64,000 bases of DNA from JARRKU01 sp963675565 (GCA_963675565.2 CAXXYD010000004.1:1302001-1366000), one strand, 5' to 3'. Positions 24,687 through 34,406 are shown, counted from the first letter of the stretch. Notes: generated by a model not told the origin, from the sequence alone. Numbers and translations are program-made.

Positions 24687-26759
24687 TTATTGCACTTCCA
24701 CTTCAAGCAGTTCCCAGCCGCCATCGGCCGCCAGGTTGAAGGGGTTGGCCGTACCGATGTAGAGTTTGTTCGACGGGCCGGGCAGCATGGTGCGAAAGCC
24801 GTAGTTGAAAACGTTGCCCAGACCATTGCCATCTTCCTGGACAGCGGCGCGGCGGGCCGAGGTAAAGCTGTATAAATCCGCACCGGCACCAGGATCGAGC
24901 GCATCGGTGATGCCGACCCGGTCCATGGTCCCTACATAGAGGCGATCATTGATGATGCGCATCTCCCAGGTATAGTTGTTGTTCAGGTTGCCAAAGCCGG
25001 CCCCGCCGAAGATTGGAGCGCCCATCAAGGTGGCTTTTTCCTGCCATCTGACGCCCTCCTCCGACCAGTTGCCGGTTGGAGAGCCGCTGGCAATCTTCAA
25101 CTGTGTCATTAAGGGAATGTTCAGGGACATGACGCTCTCGTAGCCGTATAGCACATCGATCTCCGGGTAGCCTGTTTCCAGATTGCGCCCGCGGAAAATA
25201 GAGATCGCCTGGGTACCGCTGGCGTCATCGAAACCCGCCTTCATCTCCGTGCAGGCATCATACTCCTCGCGCACGGACTGTGGCGCAGCAGCATACAACT
25301 CCGCCAGGCATTGCTCCCGAAGTGCATAATCGTCCGTTTCATCCGGCAGATCTTCGCAGGTGTCGTCAGGATCCAGGACATTGCGACAGGTGGCGTTGTA
25401 AATGGGAATATCGAACAAACCGCCGTAGACCAGACTCATGCCGTAATAGTTGGTCCCCGGGACGTGCATAGACCCCCAGATCAACCAACCGTCGAAATAG
25501 GCCAGGGCACCGCCGCCGTAAGTGAAGGCCCGCACCAGGTCCGGGTCGTATTGATCGAAGGTGAACGCCTCCGTAAAGTTCGTGTCCGCTCCGGACGGGC
25601 TGAGGCCGCCGGTCCCCAGTGGCACGCTGATATATATCCCTGCATGCTCCAGGGCGGCGATGTCGAGGCCGCCGGAAATGCCACCTTCGTCGATGCCGCC
25701 GGGCCAGGTGGCCACCGCCATGCGGTCAGTGCCGTATTCACTCAGCTCAGCTCCGCCGCCGGGCAGACGGCCAACCACCGCAAAGGGATCCGTGCCGCCC
25801 GGACCCGCAAAAGGTTCGCCGGGCGTGCCCACCCATTGGAGGACGTGGCCGTACCTATTGTCGGTCACTGTGTCGGCCGCAACGGACAGGACGGCGTAAA
25901 GATGGCCGCCGATCTCCTTCCACTTACGAATATTGGAATAGTTTTCAAGCACATACGATCCCAAATAGGTTGCAGTAGAGCTATTGAAAGCAAACACGTT
26001 GACATTCCTGGAGCCGTCCGCGTTGAAATCCGGGCCGGCCAGGAATACGATATCCCCGATGGCCCCGGCCGAGCGCAGGCCCAGGGTCTTTTTCAAACGC
26101 TGCTCACCCAGCGCATCCAGAGACGCTTCCAGGTGATAGGTCCCCAGGCCGGATGTGATGTCGAAGTAGTGGATGGCGGACGGGCGCCAGTCGCCAAGTT
26201 CGTCGGGCAGCAGGTCCACCGGGTAAGGCCGTTCATCGGTGAGAATCCAACTGGCCCCATATTCGCAGATCTCGGTCAACGAGCCGGTGCCGCTGTCGCT
26301 TTCGGCGGGTCGATCGAGTCCTAGATAGCCGCCTTGAACCAGACAGCGGACGTTGGCCCCGGTGCCCAGCCAGAGGCGTTCTCCCGCCAGCGCCATTCCC
26401 CAAACGTAGGCCTGATTGGTCTTGGGAATTTCACCGAGATTCTCCGGGTCCGCACAAACGCCTTGGGAATCAGGTACGTTGGGGGGTACGTCATTGTATC
26501 GTGTGTATCCGTCGACGAAATATTGCCAAAGACCATCAATTTTTTCCCAGTGTCCTTCCTCGTCGACAGCGACATAACATTCGTCGGGCGTTGCTTTCAT
26601 CAGAGGAGTCGGGTCCGCTGAAACCAGCGACCGTTCCGGCGGGGTGAAGTCATCCGTTTCACTGTCACCGTCGCCGCCACCGCTGCTGCCGCCGCCGCAG
26701 GCGCACAAAAAGGCAAAACAAACCCACACAATTCCAAATCTGATCATTTTCCAGCGCAT
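24687..26759 (-). CDS. Large lipoprotein, beta-propeller-like, unknown function
   Basis: 690 residues; GGGGG lies upstream of the ATG. Lipoprotein signal with lipobox LCAC (Cys near residue 21) and a Gly/Asp tether (GGGSSGGGDGD). The body has recurring segments such as VWGMALAGERLWLGTG, IGDIVFLAGPDF, IGGHLYAVLS, FDGWLIWGSMH and NDRLYVGTMDR, each a strand-rich blade that could form a beta-propeller. Several Cys (CRNVLDPDDTCEDL) may pair. Periplasmic or surface-exposed. I do not recognise the family. A promoter lies about 70 bases upstream. Confidence 0.75.
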   Translation of the reverse strand: MRWKMIRFGIVWVCFAFLCACGGGSSGGGDGDSETDDFTPPERSLVSADPTPLMKATPDECYVAVDEEGHWEKIDGLWQYFVDGYTRYNDVPPNVPDSQGVCADPENLGEIPKTNQAYVWGMALAGERLWLGTGANVRCLVQGGYLGLDRPAESDSGTGSLTEICEYGASWILTDERPYPVDLLPDELGDWRPSAIHYFDITSGLGTYHLEASLDALGEQRLKKTLGLRSAGAIGDIVFLAGPDFNADGSRNVNVFAFNSSTATYLGSYVLENYSNIRKWKEIGGHLYAVLSVAADTVTDNRYGHVLQWVGTPGEPFAGPGGTDPFAVVGRLPGGGAELSEYGTDRMAVATWPGGIDEGGISGGLDIAALEHAGIYISVPLGTGGLSPSGADTNFTEAFTFDQYDPDLVRAFTYGGGALAYFDGWLIWGSMHVPGTNYYGMSLVYGGLFDIPIYNATCRNVLDPDDTCEDLPDETDDYALREQCLAELYAAAPQSVREEYDACTEMKAGFDDASGTQAISIFRGRNLETGYPEIDVLYGYESVMSLNIPLMTQLKIASGSPTGNWSEEGVRWQEKATLMGAPIFGGAGFGNLNNNYTWEMRIINDRLYVGTMDRVGITDALDPGAGADLYSFTSARRAAVQEDGNGLGNVFNYGFRTMLPGPSNKLYIGTANPFNLAADGGWELLEVEVQ

Positions 26760-26827
26760 TCATTCCCCCTGTGGCCAATCTTCATTGATGGGATGCTTTC
26801 GTGCTCCAAAATAGGTATCGGCCGAGT

Positions 26828-26857
26828 ATAATAGAGTAGGCGGAGCGTATAAGTCAA
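26828..26857 (-). promoter_or_regulatory. Sigma-70-like promoter for the large lipoprotein
   Basis: On the minus strand, TTGACT (26857-26852) and TATTAT (26833-26828), spacer 18 bases. Expected start near 26820, leaving a leader of about 60 bases before the ATG at 26759. Confidence 0.55.
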
Positions 26858-26952
26858 GGACACTTAAAAAAGAATAACATCTATGTGTCCATTGGGTGCG
26901 CTGTGGTTTGGAGGCCTGCCGGATGGTTCTTCAAAACGCTGTTGATTGCGTG

Positions 26953-28113
26953 TCAAGGCTTGCGCTTGTCCTTAAAAATATTGTTGCTGATCACCACCCG
27001 CTGGATCTCGGAAGTGCCTTCGTAAATGGTAAAAACCCGGGCATCGCGATAGTAGCGCTCCACCGCGTACTCTTTGGTATATCCGTAGCCGCCGTGCAGC
27101 TGCAGGGCCTTGGCGGTGACCCGGTTGACCATCTCGGAGGCAAAGAGTTTGGCCATGGACGCCTGCTGGGTGTAATTTTCCCCCCGGTCCTTCATGGCGG
27201 CAGCCGAATAGGTCAACTGGCGGGCCGCTTCCAGTTCGGTGGCCATGTCGGCGATGATCCAGCGCAGCCCCTGGAATTTGGATATTTTTTTGCCAAACTG
27301 CTCGCGCTCCTGGACATAAGCGACAGATGCGTCCAATGCCGCCCGGGCCACGCCGATGGACTGGCTGGCGATGCCGATGCGGCCGCCGTCCAACCCCTTC
27401 ATGGCCAGGGCGAAGCCCTGGCCTTCGTCTCCCAGGCGCTGTTCTGCAGGAATGCGGCAGCCATCGAAAATCAGATCGGTGGTGTCCGAAGCGCGCAGCC
27501 CCATCTTGTCTTCTTCGCGGCCGGTTTTGAACCCGGGCGCATCGGACGTCACGATGAACGTGGAAATCCCCTTGTGCCCCTGTGTGGGATCGGTCTTGGC
27601 CGTCACCAGAATGATGCCGGCACTTTTTCCGGACGTGATAAACCGTTTGGTACCGGTCAGAATGTAGTCGTCTCCGTCCCGCACGGCCTTTGTTTTCTGG
27701 CTCACCGGATCTGAGCCGGCATCAGGCTCGGTGAGCGCAAAAGCGCCGATGACCTTTCCCTGGGCCAGGGGTGTCAGGAAGCGTTTTTTCTGGTCTTCAG
27801 TGCCGTAGCGGTGGATGCTTTCACATACAATGGAATTCTGTACCGACATGACGACAGCCGTGGACGCACACGCTGCGGCAATCTCGGAAAGGGCCAGCAC
27901 GTAGCTGATCGTATCGGCGCCGCTGCCGCCGTACTCCGGGGGGATCATCATACCCATGAGGCCCAGCTCGCCCATCTGGATGAGAATGTCGCCGGGAAAC
28001 TGTTTGCGATAGTCCCGTTCGGCCGCTTCGGGGGCCACCACCTCACGGGCGAACTCCCGCACCATGTCCTTGATCATCAATTGCTCGTCGGTCAATTGAA
28101 TCGTCATCGACAA
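26953..28113 (-). CDS. Acyl-CoA dehydrogenase
   Basis: 386 residues; AAGGAG before the ATG. Family motifs: FALTEPDAGSDPVSQ (FAD site), FITSGKSAG, catalytic Glu in IYEGTSEIQR, and HGGYGYTKEYAVERYYRDA near the C-terminus. It oxidises an acyl-CoA to the trans-2-enoyl-CoA in the cytosol, passing electrons to ETF. Last gene of the minus-strand catabolic operon, 12 bases after the XRE-cupin regulator. A short-chain (butyryl) substrate is inferred from its operon partners; branched chain is an alternative. Confidence 0.92.
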   Translation of the reverse strand: MSMTIQLTDEQLMIKDMVREFAREVVAPEAAERDYRKQFPGDILIQMGELGLMGMMIPPEYGGSGADTISYVLALSEIAAACASTAVVMSVQNSIVCESIHRYGTEDQKKRFLTPLAQGKVIGAFALTEPDAGSDPVSQKTKAVRDGDDYILTGTKRFITSGKSAGIILVTAKTDPTQGHKGISTFIVTSDAPGFKTGREEDKMGLRASDTTDLIFDGCRIPAEQRLGDEGQGFALAMKGLDGGRIGIASQSIGVARAALDASVAYVQEREQFGKKISKFQGLRWIIADMATELEAARQLTYSAAAMKDRGENYTQQASMAKLFASEMVNRVTAKALQLHGGYGYTKEYAVERYYRDARVFTIYEGTSEIQRVVISNNIFKDKRKP

Positions 28114-28125
28114 CTCCTTGCCATC

Positions 28126-28677
28126 CTATGGGTTGTAAATCACCACCACCAGCTCCGCATCCTCATCGCCCACATTGCGCATGTGGTGCTGAATACCGGA
28201 ATTGAAATGCAGGGAATCCGCCGGCCCCAGGGAATTGACGTGATCTCCCACGGAAATTTCCACTTTGCCGCTGAGCACGTAGACGAATTCCTCGCCTTCG
28301 TGCTGATACCCCACGCCCTTGTGTTCCTTGCGGGCGGCAATGCTGACGCGAAATGCCTTGAGGTGCTTGTTTTCGGCCCCCGGGGTCAGCGTATCATAAG
28401 CGTAATTGTCCGTCCGTTTGGAGTAGGCCTTGGCCCGGGCTTTTCGGGTGGACTCCTGCTCCTTGAGCAGGAAGCCGGAATCGATTTGCAGGGCGCGGGC
28501 AATTTGCAAAAGCGTACCCACCGGCGGTATCTCCTTGCCGCTTTCCACTTTTTTGAGATAGTCCGTACTGCAGCCGGTTTCGTTGGCCACCTGGTCCAGG
28601 GTCATTTTCTTCTGGGTGCGGGCCGCCTTGATCTTTTTTCCCACCGGCGGGGGTGCTGCTGCTTTGCGCGTTGCCAT
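28126..28677 (-). CDS. XRE-family regulator with cupin sensor domain
   Basis: 183 residues; AAGGAGG before the ATG. HTH at about 17-72 (MTLDQVANETGCSTDYLKKV). Cupin-2 at about 110-183 (HEGEEFVYVLSGKVEISVG, then LHFNSGIQHHMRNV). Such regulators sense small metabolites or acyl compounds through the cupin and control catabolic genes. It lies inside the operon between 3-hydroxyacyl-CoA dehydrogenase and acyl-CoA dehydrogenase, so local control is likely. A relative with the same architecture is at 41006. Confidence 0.88.
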   Translation of the reverse strand: MATRKAAAPPPVGKKIKAARTQKKMTLDQVANETGCSTDYLKKVESGKEIPPVGTLLQIARALQIDSGFLLKEQESTRKARAKAYSKRTDNYAYDTLTPGAENKHLKAFRVSIAARKEHKGVGYQHEGEEFVYVLSGKVEISVGDHVNSLGPADSLHFNSGIQHHMRNVGDEDAELVVVIYNP

Positions 28678-28766
28678 GACCGCCTCCTTGGTATGGAGTT
28701 GAATTCCCCCACCGACATCTCGCTTGGAGGAGGGGGAAAACGGGAATCGCCATTCAAACTTGTCGG

Positions 28767-29615
28767 CTAGTAGTCATAAAACCCTTTTTTGGTTTTTCTT
28801 CCCAGCCATCCGGCCTCCACATACTTGCGCAGCAGGGGGCATGGCCGGTACTTGGAATCCTTGAATCCGTCATACAGTGTCTCCATGATGGCCAGGCAGG
28901 TATCCAGGCCAATGAGGTCCGCCAGTTCCAGCGGCCCCATGGGATGGTTCATGCCGAGCTTCATCACCGTATCGATGGCTTCTTTTTCACCAACGCTCTG
29001 ATAAAGCGCGAATACCGCCTCGTTGATCATGGGCATCAGGATCCGGTTGGCGATAAAACCGGGAAAGTCATTGGCCTCGGCGGGAACCTTACCGAACTTT
29101 TCGGACAGTTCCCAGGTCAACTTGAACGTCTCTTCGGAGGTGGCGATACCCCGGATGACCTCCACCAGTTTCATCAGCGGAACCGGGTTCATGAAGTGCA
29201 TCCCGATGACTTTTTCCGGGCGCTTGGTCTTGGCGGCAATCCGCCCGATGGGAATGGATGACGTGTTGGTGCTGAGAATGGCATGGGCGGGACAGGCGCT
29301 GTCCAGGGTCTGAAAGATCTGGGTTTTGATGCTTTCATTTTCCGAAGCCGCTTCCACAACAAAATCCGCGGAAGCCATGTCGTTTAAATCCGTGGTGGTC
29401 TGGATGCGGCCGAGGGTGGCCGCTTTATCTTGCTCGGCGAGTTTGCCGCGCTCCACCCCCTTGGAAAGAAAACGGTCGATGGTGGCCATCCCCCGTTCGA
29501 CAAATTCATCTTTGATATCGTGCATGATAACGTTCAACCCGCTGGCAGCCGCCACCTGCGCGATACCGCTGCCCATTTGTCCGGCGCCGACAACACCGAA
29601 AGTCTTGATTTGCAT
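28767..29615 (-). CDS. hbd: 3-hydroxybutyryl-CoA dehydrogenase
   Basis: 282 residues from ATG 29615, matching the usual length; AAAGGG lies 6 bases upstream. The longer frame to 29651 adds a basic leader. NAD site VGAGQMGSGIAQVAA, catalytic His in GMHFMNPVPLMKLVE, and the C-terminal domain NHPMGPLELADLIGLD. Converts (S)-3-hydroxybutyryl-CoA to acetoacetyl-CoA with NAD. Lies directly before thiolase in the pathway, and next to it in the operon. Confidence 0.92.
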   Translation of the reverse strand: MQIKTFGVVGAGQMGSGIAQVAAASGLNVIMHDIKDEFVERGMATIDRFLSKGVERGKLAEQDKAATLGRIQTTTDLNDMASADFVVEAASENESIKTQIFQTLDSACPAHAILSTNTSSIPIGRIAAKTKRPEKVIGMHFMNPVPLMKLVEVIRGIATSEETFKLTWELSEKFGKVPAEANDFPGFIANRILMPMINEAVFALYQSVGEKEAIDTVMKLGMNHPMGPLELADLIGLDTCLAIMETLYDGFKDSKYRPCPLLRKYVEAGWLGRKTKKGFYDY

Positions 29616-29672
29616 GTTCAACCCTTTCTGTTTTTTCCGTTTAACAATCATGGTTTGGGGAACGGTGGCTTG

Positions 29673-29732
29673 GGGGACGTATATCAGGTTATAAGTTAAC
29701 CCGGGTTAACTTATAACCTGATATACGTCCCC
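29673..29732. repeat. 60-base perfect palindrome
   Basis: Arms 29673-29702 and 29703-29732 are exact reverse complements over 30 bases with no spacer, centred on CCCGGG. The outer ends read GGGGACGT and ACGTCCCC. It sits between the thiolase and hbd genes inside a transcribed operon. GGGGAC-ended palindromes of this sort often accompany REP-associated (Y1) transposases, so it may be a non-autonomous REP/MITE-type element; no transposase is present in the window. Confidence 0.85.
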
Positions 29733-29758
29733 GTTTCTTACGTCCCCGTTTCTTACGT
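29725..29758. repeat. Tandem 15-base repeat (ACGTCCCCGTTTCTT x 2, plus start of a third)
   Basis: Two exact copies, 29725-29739 and 29740-29754, then ACGTTT. The first copy overlaps the right end of the palindrome, so both belong to one element. Confidence 0.8.
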
Positions 29759-29770
29759 TTCTTTATCGAT

Positions 29771-30946
29771 TTAGCGTTTAACGACCATTGCCACGGCTTC
29801 GCCGCCGCCCAGGCACAGCGACGCCAGCCCAACCTTTTTATCTTCGCGGATCATGTTGTGTATCAGGGTGACCAGGACCCGGCAGCCGCTTGCGCCGATG
29901 GGGTGACCCAGCGCCACGCTTCCTCCGGCCACATTGGTCTTGTCCGGGTCCAGCTTGAGCTCGTTCATGACTGCGCAGGTGGAGCCGGAAAACGCTTCGT
30001 TGATTTCAAAAAGATCCACGGCCCCGATATCGATGCCTTCTTTTTGGAGACACTTGGGAACCGCCCAGATGGGCGCCACGAGAACGTACTTCATCTCGAT
30101 GCTGGCCGAAGCCTGGGCGCCGATGGTGGCCATGACGGTGCATCCCAGCGCCTCGGCTTTTTCGCGGGACATCACCACCACGGCGGCAGCACCGTCGCTG
30201 ATAATGGACGCATTTCCGGCGGTGGTTACGCCGCCCTTTTTAAAAGCCGGCTTCATCCGGGACAACGCCTCGTAGCTGGTGGGCCGGGGGCACTCGTCCG
30301 TATCAAAAATGACGGGATCGCCTTTTCGCTGAGCAATGGGCACCGGCATGATCTCGTCCCTGAATTTTCCGCTCTCTATAGATTCCATGGTGCGCTGGTA
30401 GGTCTGGGCGGCATAGCGGTCCTGGACTTCCCGGCTGATACCGTATTTTTCCGAGCACAGCTCATTGGAAATGCCCATGTGGAAATCATTGACGATATCC
30501 CACAGGCCGTCGTGGACCATGCTGTCCTGAAGCTGCCCGGGGCCCATGCGGTATCCGAAGCGGGCCTTTTCCAGGTAATACGGCGCCATGGTCATATTTT
30601 CCATACCGCCGGCCACCACCACCTCGGCATCGCCCAGTTGAATGGCCTGGGCGGCCAGCATGACGGTCTTGAGCGCCGACCCGCAGACCTTGTTGATGGT
30701 AAAACACTCCACGGAATCCGGCAAACCGGCCTTGACCGCGGCCTGCTTGGCCGGATTCTGCCCGTAGCCGCACGGCAGGACCTGGCCCATGATGGCTTCG
30801 TCGATTTGTGCGGCATCGATACCCGCCCGTTTGACGGCTTCGGCGATGGCCATTGCGCCCAGGTCGGTAGCCCCGATAGCGGCGAAACTGCCGTTGTAGC
30901 TCCCCAACGGCGTCCGTACAGCACTGACGATCACAGCTTCACGCAT
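29771..30946 (-). CDS. Acetyl-CoA acetyltransferase (thiolase)
   Basis: 391 residues from ATG 30946 (AAGGAG upstream; the longer frame to 31039 has none). Catalytic Cys in NKVCGSALKTVML, His in ALGHPIGASG and second Cys in ASLCLGGGEA: all intact. Splits acetoacetyl-CoA into two acetyl-CoA, or the reverse. It follows IcmF and precedes hbd, completing butyrate beta-oxidation. N-terminus MREAVIVSAVRTPLG is typical of the degradative/biosynthetic acetoacetyl-CoA thiolase class. Confidence 0.92.
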   Translation of the reverse strand: MREAVIVSAVRTPLGSYNGSFAAIGATDLGAMAIAEAVKRAGIDAAQIDEAIMGQVLPCGYGQNPAKQAAVKAGLPDSVECFTINKVCGSALKTVMLAAQAIQLGDAEVVVAGGMENMTMAPYYLEKARFGYRMGPGQLQDSMVHDGLWDIVNDFHMGISNELCSEKYGISREVQDRYAAQTYQRTMESIESGKFRDEIMPVPIAQRKGDPVIFDTDECPRPTSYEALSRMKPAFKKGGVTTAGNASIISDGAAAVVVMSREKAEALGCTVMATIGAQASASIEMKYVLVAPIWAVPKCLQKEGIDIGAVDLFEINEAFSGSTCAVMNELKLDPDKTNVAGGSVALGHPIGASGCRVLVTLIHNMIREDKKVGLASLCLGGGEAVAMVVKR

Positions 30947-31069
30947 AGTTGATCTCCTTATGCTATAAACAGTTCCATGTTTTAGGTCTCTGGTCTTTCC
31001 GGACACGAACAAAATCGGCAGAATACCGCCACTTAACACTTAAAACCAAAAACTTAAAACGATTTTTTA

Positions 31070-34000
31070 TCACATATTGCGCCTGTATTTGCCCCCCACC
31101 TCATACAACGCCGCGGTGATCTGGCCCAAACTGCAGTGGCGCACCGCCTCCATGAGTTCCGCAAAAATATTGCCGCCGGCCAGTACCACCGCTTTGAGCC
31201 GCTGGAGCGCTTCGGGCGCCGTATTGGCGTGGCGCTTTTGAAAATCGGCCAGGCGCGTAAGCTGGGATTGCTTTTCTTCTTCTGTGGAACGCGCCAGCTC
31301 TATGGTAAAGTCATCCGAAAACATATCATCGGCAACGTTCGGGTCGCGAAACGTGTTGACGCCGATAATGGGCAGTTCCCCGGTGTGCTTGAGCACTTCG
31401 TAGTAAATCGATTCTTCCTGGATTTTGCCGCGCTGGTAGCCGGTTTCCATGGCGCCCAGCACGCCGCCGCGCTCGGTAATGCGGTCGAATTCGGAAAGCA
31501 CGGCCTCCTCCACCAGGTCGGTCAGTTCGTCTACGATAAAGCTGCCCTGCATGGGGTTTTCATTTTTGGCCAGACCCCACTCGCGGTTGACGATGAGCTG
31601 AATGGCCAGCGCCCGACGCACCGATTCTTCGGTGGGGGTTGTAATGGCTTCGTCAAAAGCGTTGGTATGCAAGCTCTGGGCGTTGTCATATACCGCGCAC
31701 AGGGCCTGCAGGGTAGTGCGGATATCGTTGAACTGGATGTCCTGGCTGTGCAGGCTGCGACCCGATGTCTGAATATGATACTTGAGCATCTGCGCCCGCG
31801 GCGACGCCCTGTATTTTTCCCGCAGGGCGACCGCCCAGATGCGCCGCGCCACCCGGCCGATCACCGTATATTCGGGATCCATGCCGTTGGAAAAGAAAAA
31901 GGAGAGGTTGGGACCGAACTGGTCGATGTCCATCCCGCGGGCCAGGTAGTATTCCAGATAAGTAAAGCCGTTGGCCAGGGTAAAAGCCAATTGGGAGATG
32001 GGATTGGCCCCGGCCTCGGCAATGTGATAACCCGAGATGGAAACAGAGTAGAAATTGCGCACTTTCTGTTCGATGAAGTAGGACTGGATGTCGCCCATCA
32101 TTTTGAGGGCGAAATCGATGGCGAAGATACAGGTGTTCTGCCCCTGGTCTTCCTTGAGGATGTCCGCCTGAACCGTTCCGCGCACATTGGCCAGGGCATC
32201 GGCGCGCAGGGTGGCATATTCCTCAGTGTTCGGCTCGCGCCCCCGGGCCTGTTTGAACTGATCCACCTGCTGGTCGATGGCGGTGTTGAGAAACATGGCC
32301 AGCATGATGGGCGCCGGCCCGTTGATGGTCATGGAAACCGATGTGTTGGGCGCACACAGGTTGAATCCGGAGTAAAGGGTCTTGACGTCGTCCAGGGTGC
32401 AGACGCTGACGCCCGAATTGCCCACCTTGCCATAGATATCCGGCCGCCGGTCCGGGTCGAAGCCATAAAGCGTTACGGAATCAAAGGCTGTGGAGAGACG
32501 TTTGGCCTCGCTGTTGGCCGACAGCATTTTGAATCTCCGGTTGGTGCGTGCCGGATCGCCCTCACCGGCAAACATGCGGGTGGGATCCTCACCGGTTCGC
32601 TTCAGCGGGAAAACCCCTGCAGTATAGGGGAAAAAGCCGGGAAGGTGCTCCCGCCGCAGCCAGGTATAGAGCATGCCGGGATCATCGATACGGGGCAGTG
32701 CAATTTTAGGAATCTTCTGATGTGAAAGGGACTCATTGTACAGGGGTACGCGCACTTCCTTGCCCCGGACTTCGTAAACCAGTTCCTCCCGATCGTATCG
32801 CGCGCGAATCTCCTCCCATTGGGAGAGCAGCTGGTGGGCCGCCGGTTCGACGGACTCACGGGATAGGGCCACTTCGTCTTTAAGCTGCCGGATCAACGTT
32901 TCCCGGTCCCCTTCACCGTCCGCCAGAACCCGGGCGCTCTGCTCCAGATGCCACACCCGCCTGAGTGCGCGGGCTTCCTGCCGGGTCTGCCGGTGGTAAC
33001 CGCGCACCGTTTCGGAAATCTCGGAAAGATAGCGCGTCCGCTGGGGAGGGATGATGATGGTCTTGGAACTGGAGGTTTTACCCTCGGGCTTCTGCCGCAT
33101 GCTTTCCCAGGCGTTGCCGGTCTTGTCCTTTAACGCATCGAGCAAAGCGCAGTACAGGGCTGTAACGCCGTCATCATTGAACTTGGCGGCGATGGTGCCG
33201 AATACCGGCATGGCCTCGGGGGGCTGCTCAAAGGCGTTGCGGTTGCGCTGGACCTGCTTGCGCACCTCTCGGACAGCGTCTTCGCTGCCCCGCTTTTCAA
33301 ATTTGTTGACCACCACCAGATCTGCGAAATCAAGCATATCGATCTTTTCCAGCTGGGACGCCGCGCCGAATTCGCTGGTCATTACATAAATGGAAAGGTC
33401 CACCAGATCCACGATACTGGAATCGCCCTGGCCGATACCGGCGGTTTCCACAATGACCAGGTCGAAGCCGGCTGCCTGGGTCACGGCCACCGCATCCGCC
33501 AAACATGGCGGAATCTCGACCTGTGAGGCACGGGTGGCCAGGGACCGCATAAAAATGCGACCTCCGGCAATGGCGTTCATCCGAATGCGGTCCCCCAACA
33601 ATGCCCCGCCAGTTTTGCGGCGGGATGGATCCGCGCTCAGAATGGCGACATTCAAATCATCAAAATCGTGCAGCAGCCGCAGGATCAATTCATCGGTAAG
33701 AGAAGACTTGCCGGACCCCCCCGTACCGGTGATGCCGACAACCGGTGCTTTGTTTTCTGCGATGCGGTCCTGTATGGCGGCATTGAGTTGTTCCGAAAGG
33801 GCATCCGATCTGTCCTGGGACTGCTCCACAGCCGTTATGAGGTTGGCCACAAGTCCCGTACTGGCAGTGTTCAGTTGACTCAGGTCCGGTAAAGCCTCCG
33901 GCACCCGGGAATAGTCGATGGTCTCGACCAGATGGTTAATGATCCCCTGCAAGCCCAGCCTTGCGCCATCCTCAGGTGAATAGATGCGGGCGACGCCGTA

Positions 34001-34348
34001 TTCACGCAGCGCTTTGATCTCTTCGGGGACAATCACGCCGCCGCCGCCGCCGAAGACCTTGATGTGGCCGGCACCGCCCTGGCGCAATAAATCCACCATA
34101 TACTGGAAGAACTCCACATGGCCGCCCTGGTAAGAAGAAATGGCAATGCCTTGAACATCTTCCTGGATGGCGGCATCCACAATCTCCTGCACCGAGCGGT
34201 TGTGGCCCAAATGAATCACCTCCACGCCGGTGCTTTGAAGAATACGTCGGAAGATATTTATGGCGGCATCATGCCCGTCAAAAAGGGAAGTCGCTGTAAC
34301 TACCCGCACAGCGTGTCGAGGTTTGTAGACTTCAACATCTCCGGACAT
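31070..34348 (-). CDS. icmF: Fused isobutyryl-CoA mutase IcmF
   Basis: 1092 residues, the usual IcmF size; AGGAGG before the ATG. Order: B12-binding domain (about 12-150; FDGHDAA with cobalt-ligand His26), MeaB-like GTPase chaperone (Walker A GTGGSGKSS at 208-216), then the mutase TIM barrel (about 540-1090). YTAGVFPLKRTGEDPTR and QADILKEDQGQNTCIF match IcmF rather than methylmalonyl-CoA mutase, which has QYAGF and QNDILKEY. Interconverts isobutyryl-CoA and n-butyryl-CoA, and in some relatives isovaleryl/pivalyl-CoA. The in-operon beta-oxidation genes support catabolism of branched acids. Confidence 0.9.
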   Translation of the reverse strand: MSGDVEVYKPRHAVRVVTATSLFDGHDAAINIFRRILQSTGVEVIHLGHNRSVQEIVDAAIQEDVQGIAISSYQGGHVEFFQYMVDLLRQGGAGHIKVFGGGGGVIVPEEIKALREYGVARIYSPEDGARLGLQGIINHLVETIDYSRVPEALPDLSQLNTASTGLVANLITAVEQSQDRSDALSEQLNAAIQDRIAENKAPVVGITGTGGSGKSSLTDELILRLLHDFDDLNVAILSADPSRRKTGGALLGDRIRMNAIAGGRIFMRSLATRASQVEIPPCLADAVAVTQAAGFDLVIVETAGIGQGDSSIVDLVDLSIYVMTSEFGAASQLEKIDMLDFADLVVVNKFEKRGSEDAVREVRKQVQRNRNAFEQPPEAMPVFGTIAAKFNDDGVTALYCALLDALKDKTGNAWESMRQKPEGKTSSSKTIIIPPQRTRYLSEISETVRGYHRQTRQEARALRRVWHLEQSARVLADGEGDRETLIRQLKDEVALSRESVEPAAHQLLSQWEEIRARYDREELVYEVRGKEVRVPLYNESLSHQKIPKIALPRIDDPGMLYTWLRREHLPGFFPYTAGVFPLKRTGEDPTRMFAGEGDPARTNRRFKMLSANSEAKRLSTAFDSVTLYGFDPDRRPDIYGKVGNSGVSVCTLDDVKTLYSGFNLCAPNTSVSMTINGPAPIMLAMFLNTAIDQQVDQFKQARGREPNTEEYATLRADALANVRGTVQADILKEDQGQNTCIFAIDFALKMMGDIQSYFIEQKVRNFYSVSISGYHIAEAGANPISQLAFTLANGFTYLEYYLARGMDIDQFGPNLSFFFSNGMDPEYTVIGRVARRIWAVALREKYRASPRAQMLKYHIQTSGRSLHSQDIQFNDIRTTLQALCAVYDNAQSLHTNAFDEAITTPTEESVRRALAIQLIVNREWGLAKNENPMQGSFIVDELTDLVEEAVLSEFDRITERGGVLGAMETGYQRGKIQEESIYYEVLKHTGELPIIGVNTFRDPNVADDMFSDDFTIELARSTEEEKQSQLTRLADFQKRHANTAPEALQRLKAVVLAGGNIFAELMEAVRHCSLGQITAALYEVGGKYRRNM

Positions 34349-34406
34349 GGTGGCCTCCTATGGGGTTGGTAAAGTCCAACCTGCACTGTTTTGCGCCATT
34401 AACGCA

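Noticed and set aside
25311..26324. 337-codon plus-strand frame opposite the large lipoprotein gene
   Set aside because: No recognisable domain; the lipoprotein frame has signal, lipobox, promoter and ribosome site.
29725..29758. CRISPR-like tandem repeat
   Set aside because: Only two contiguous 15-base copies with no spacers and no cas genes.
31136..32725. Long antisense frame (529 codons) opposite icmF
   Set aside because: icmF has full domain content on the minus strand; the frame is a product of high-GC codon bias and lacks a ribosome site.
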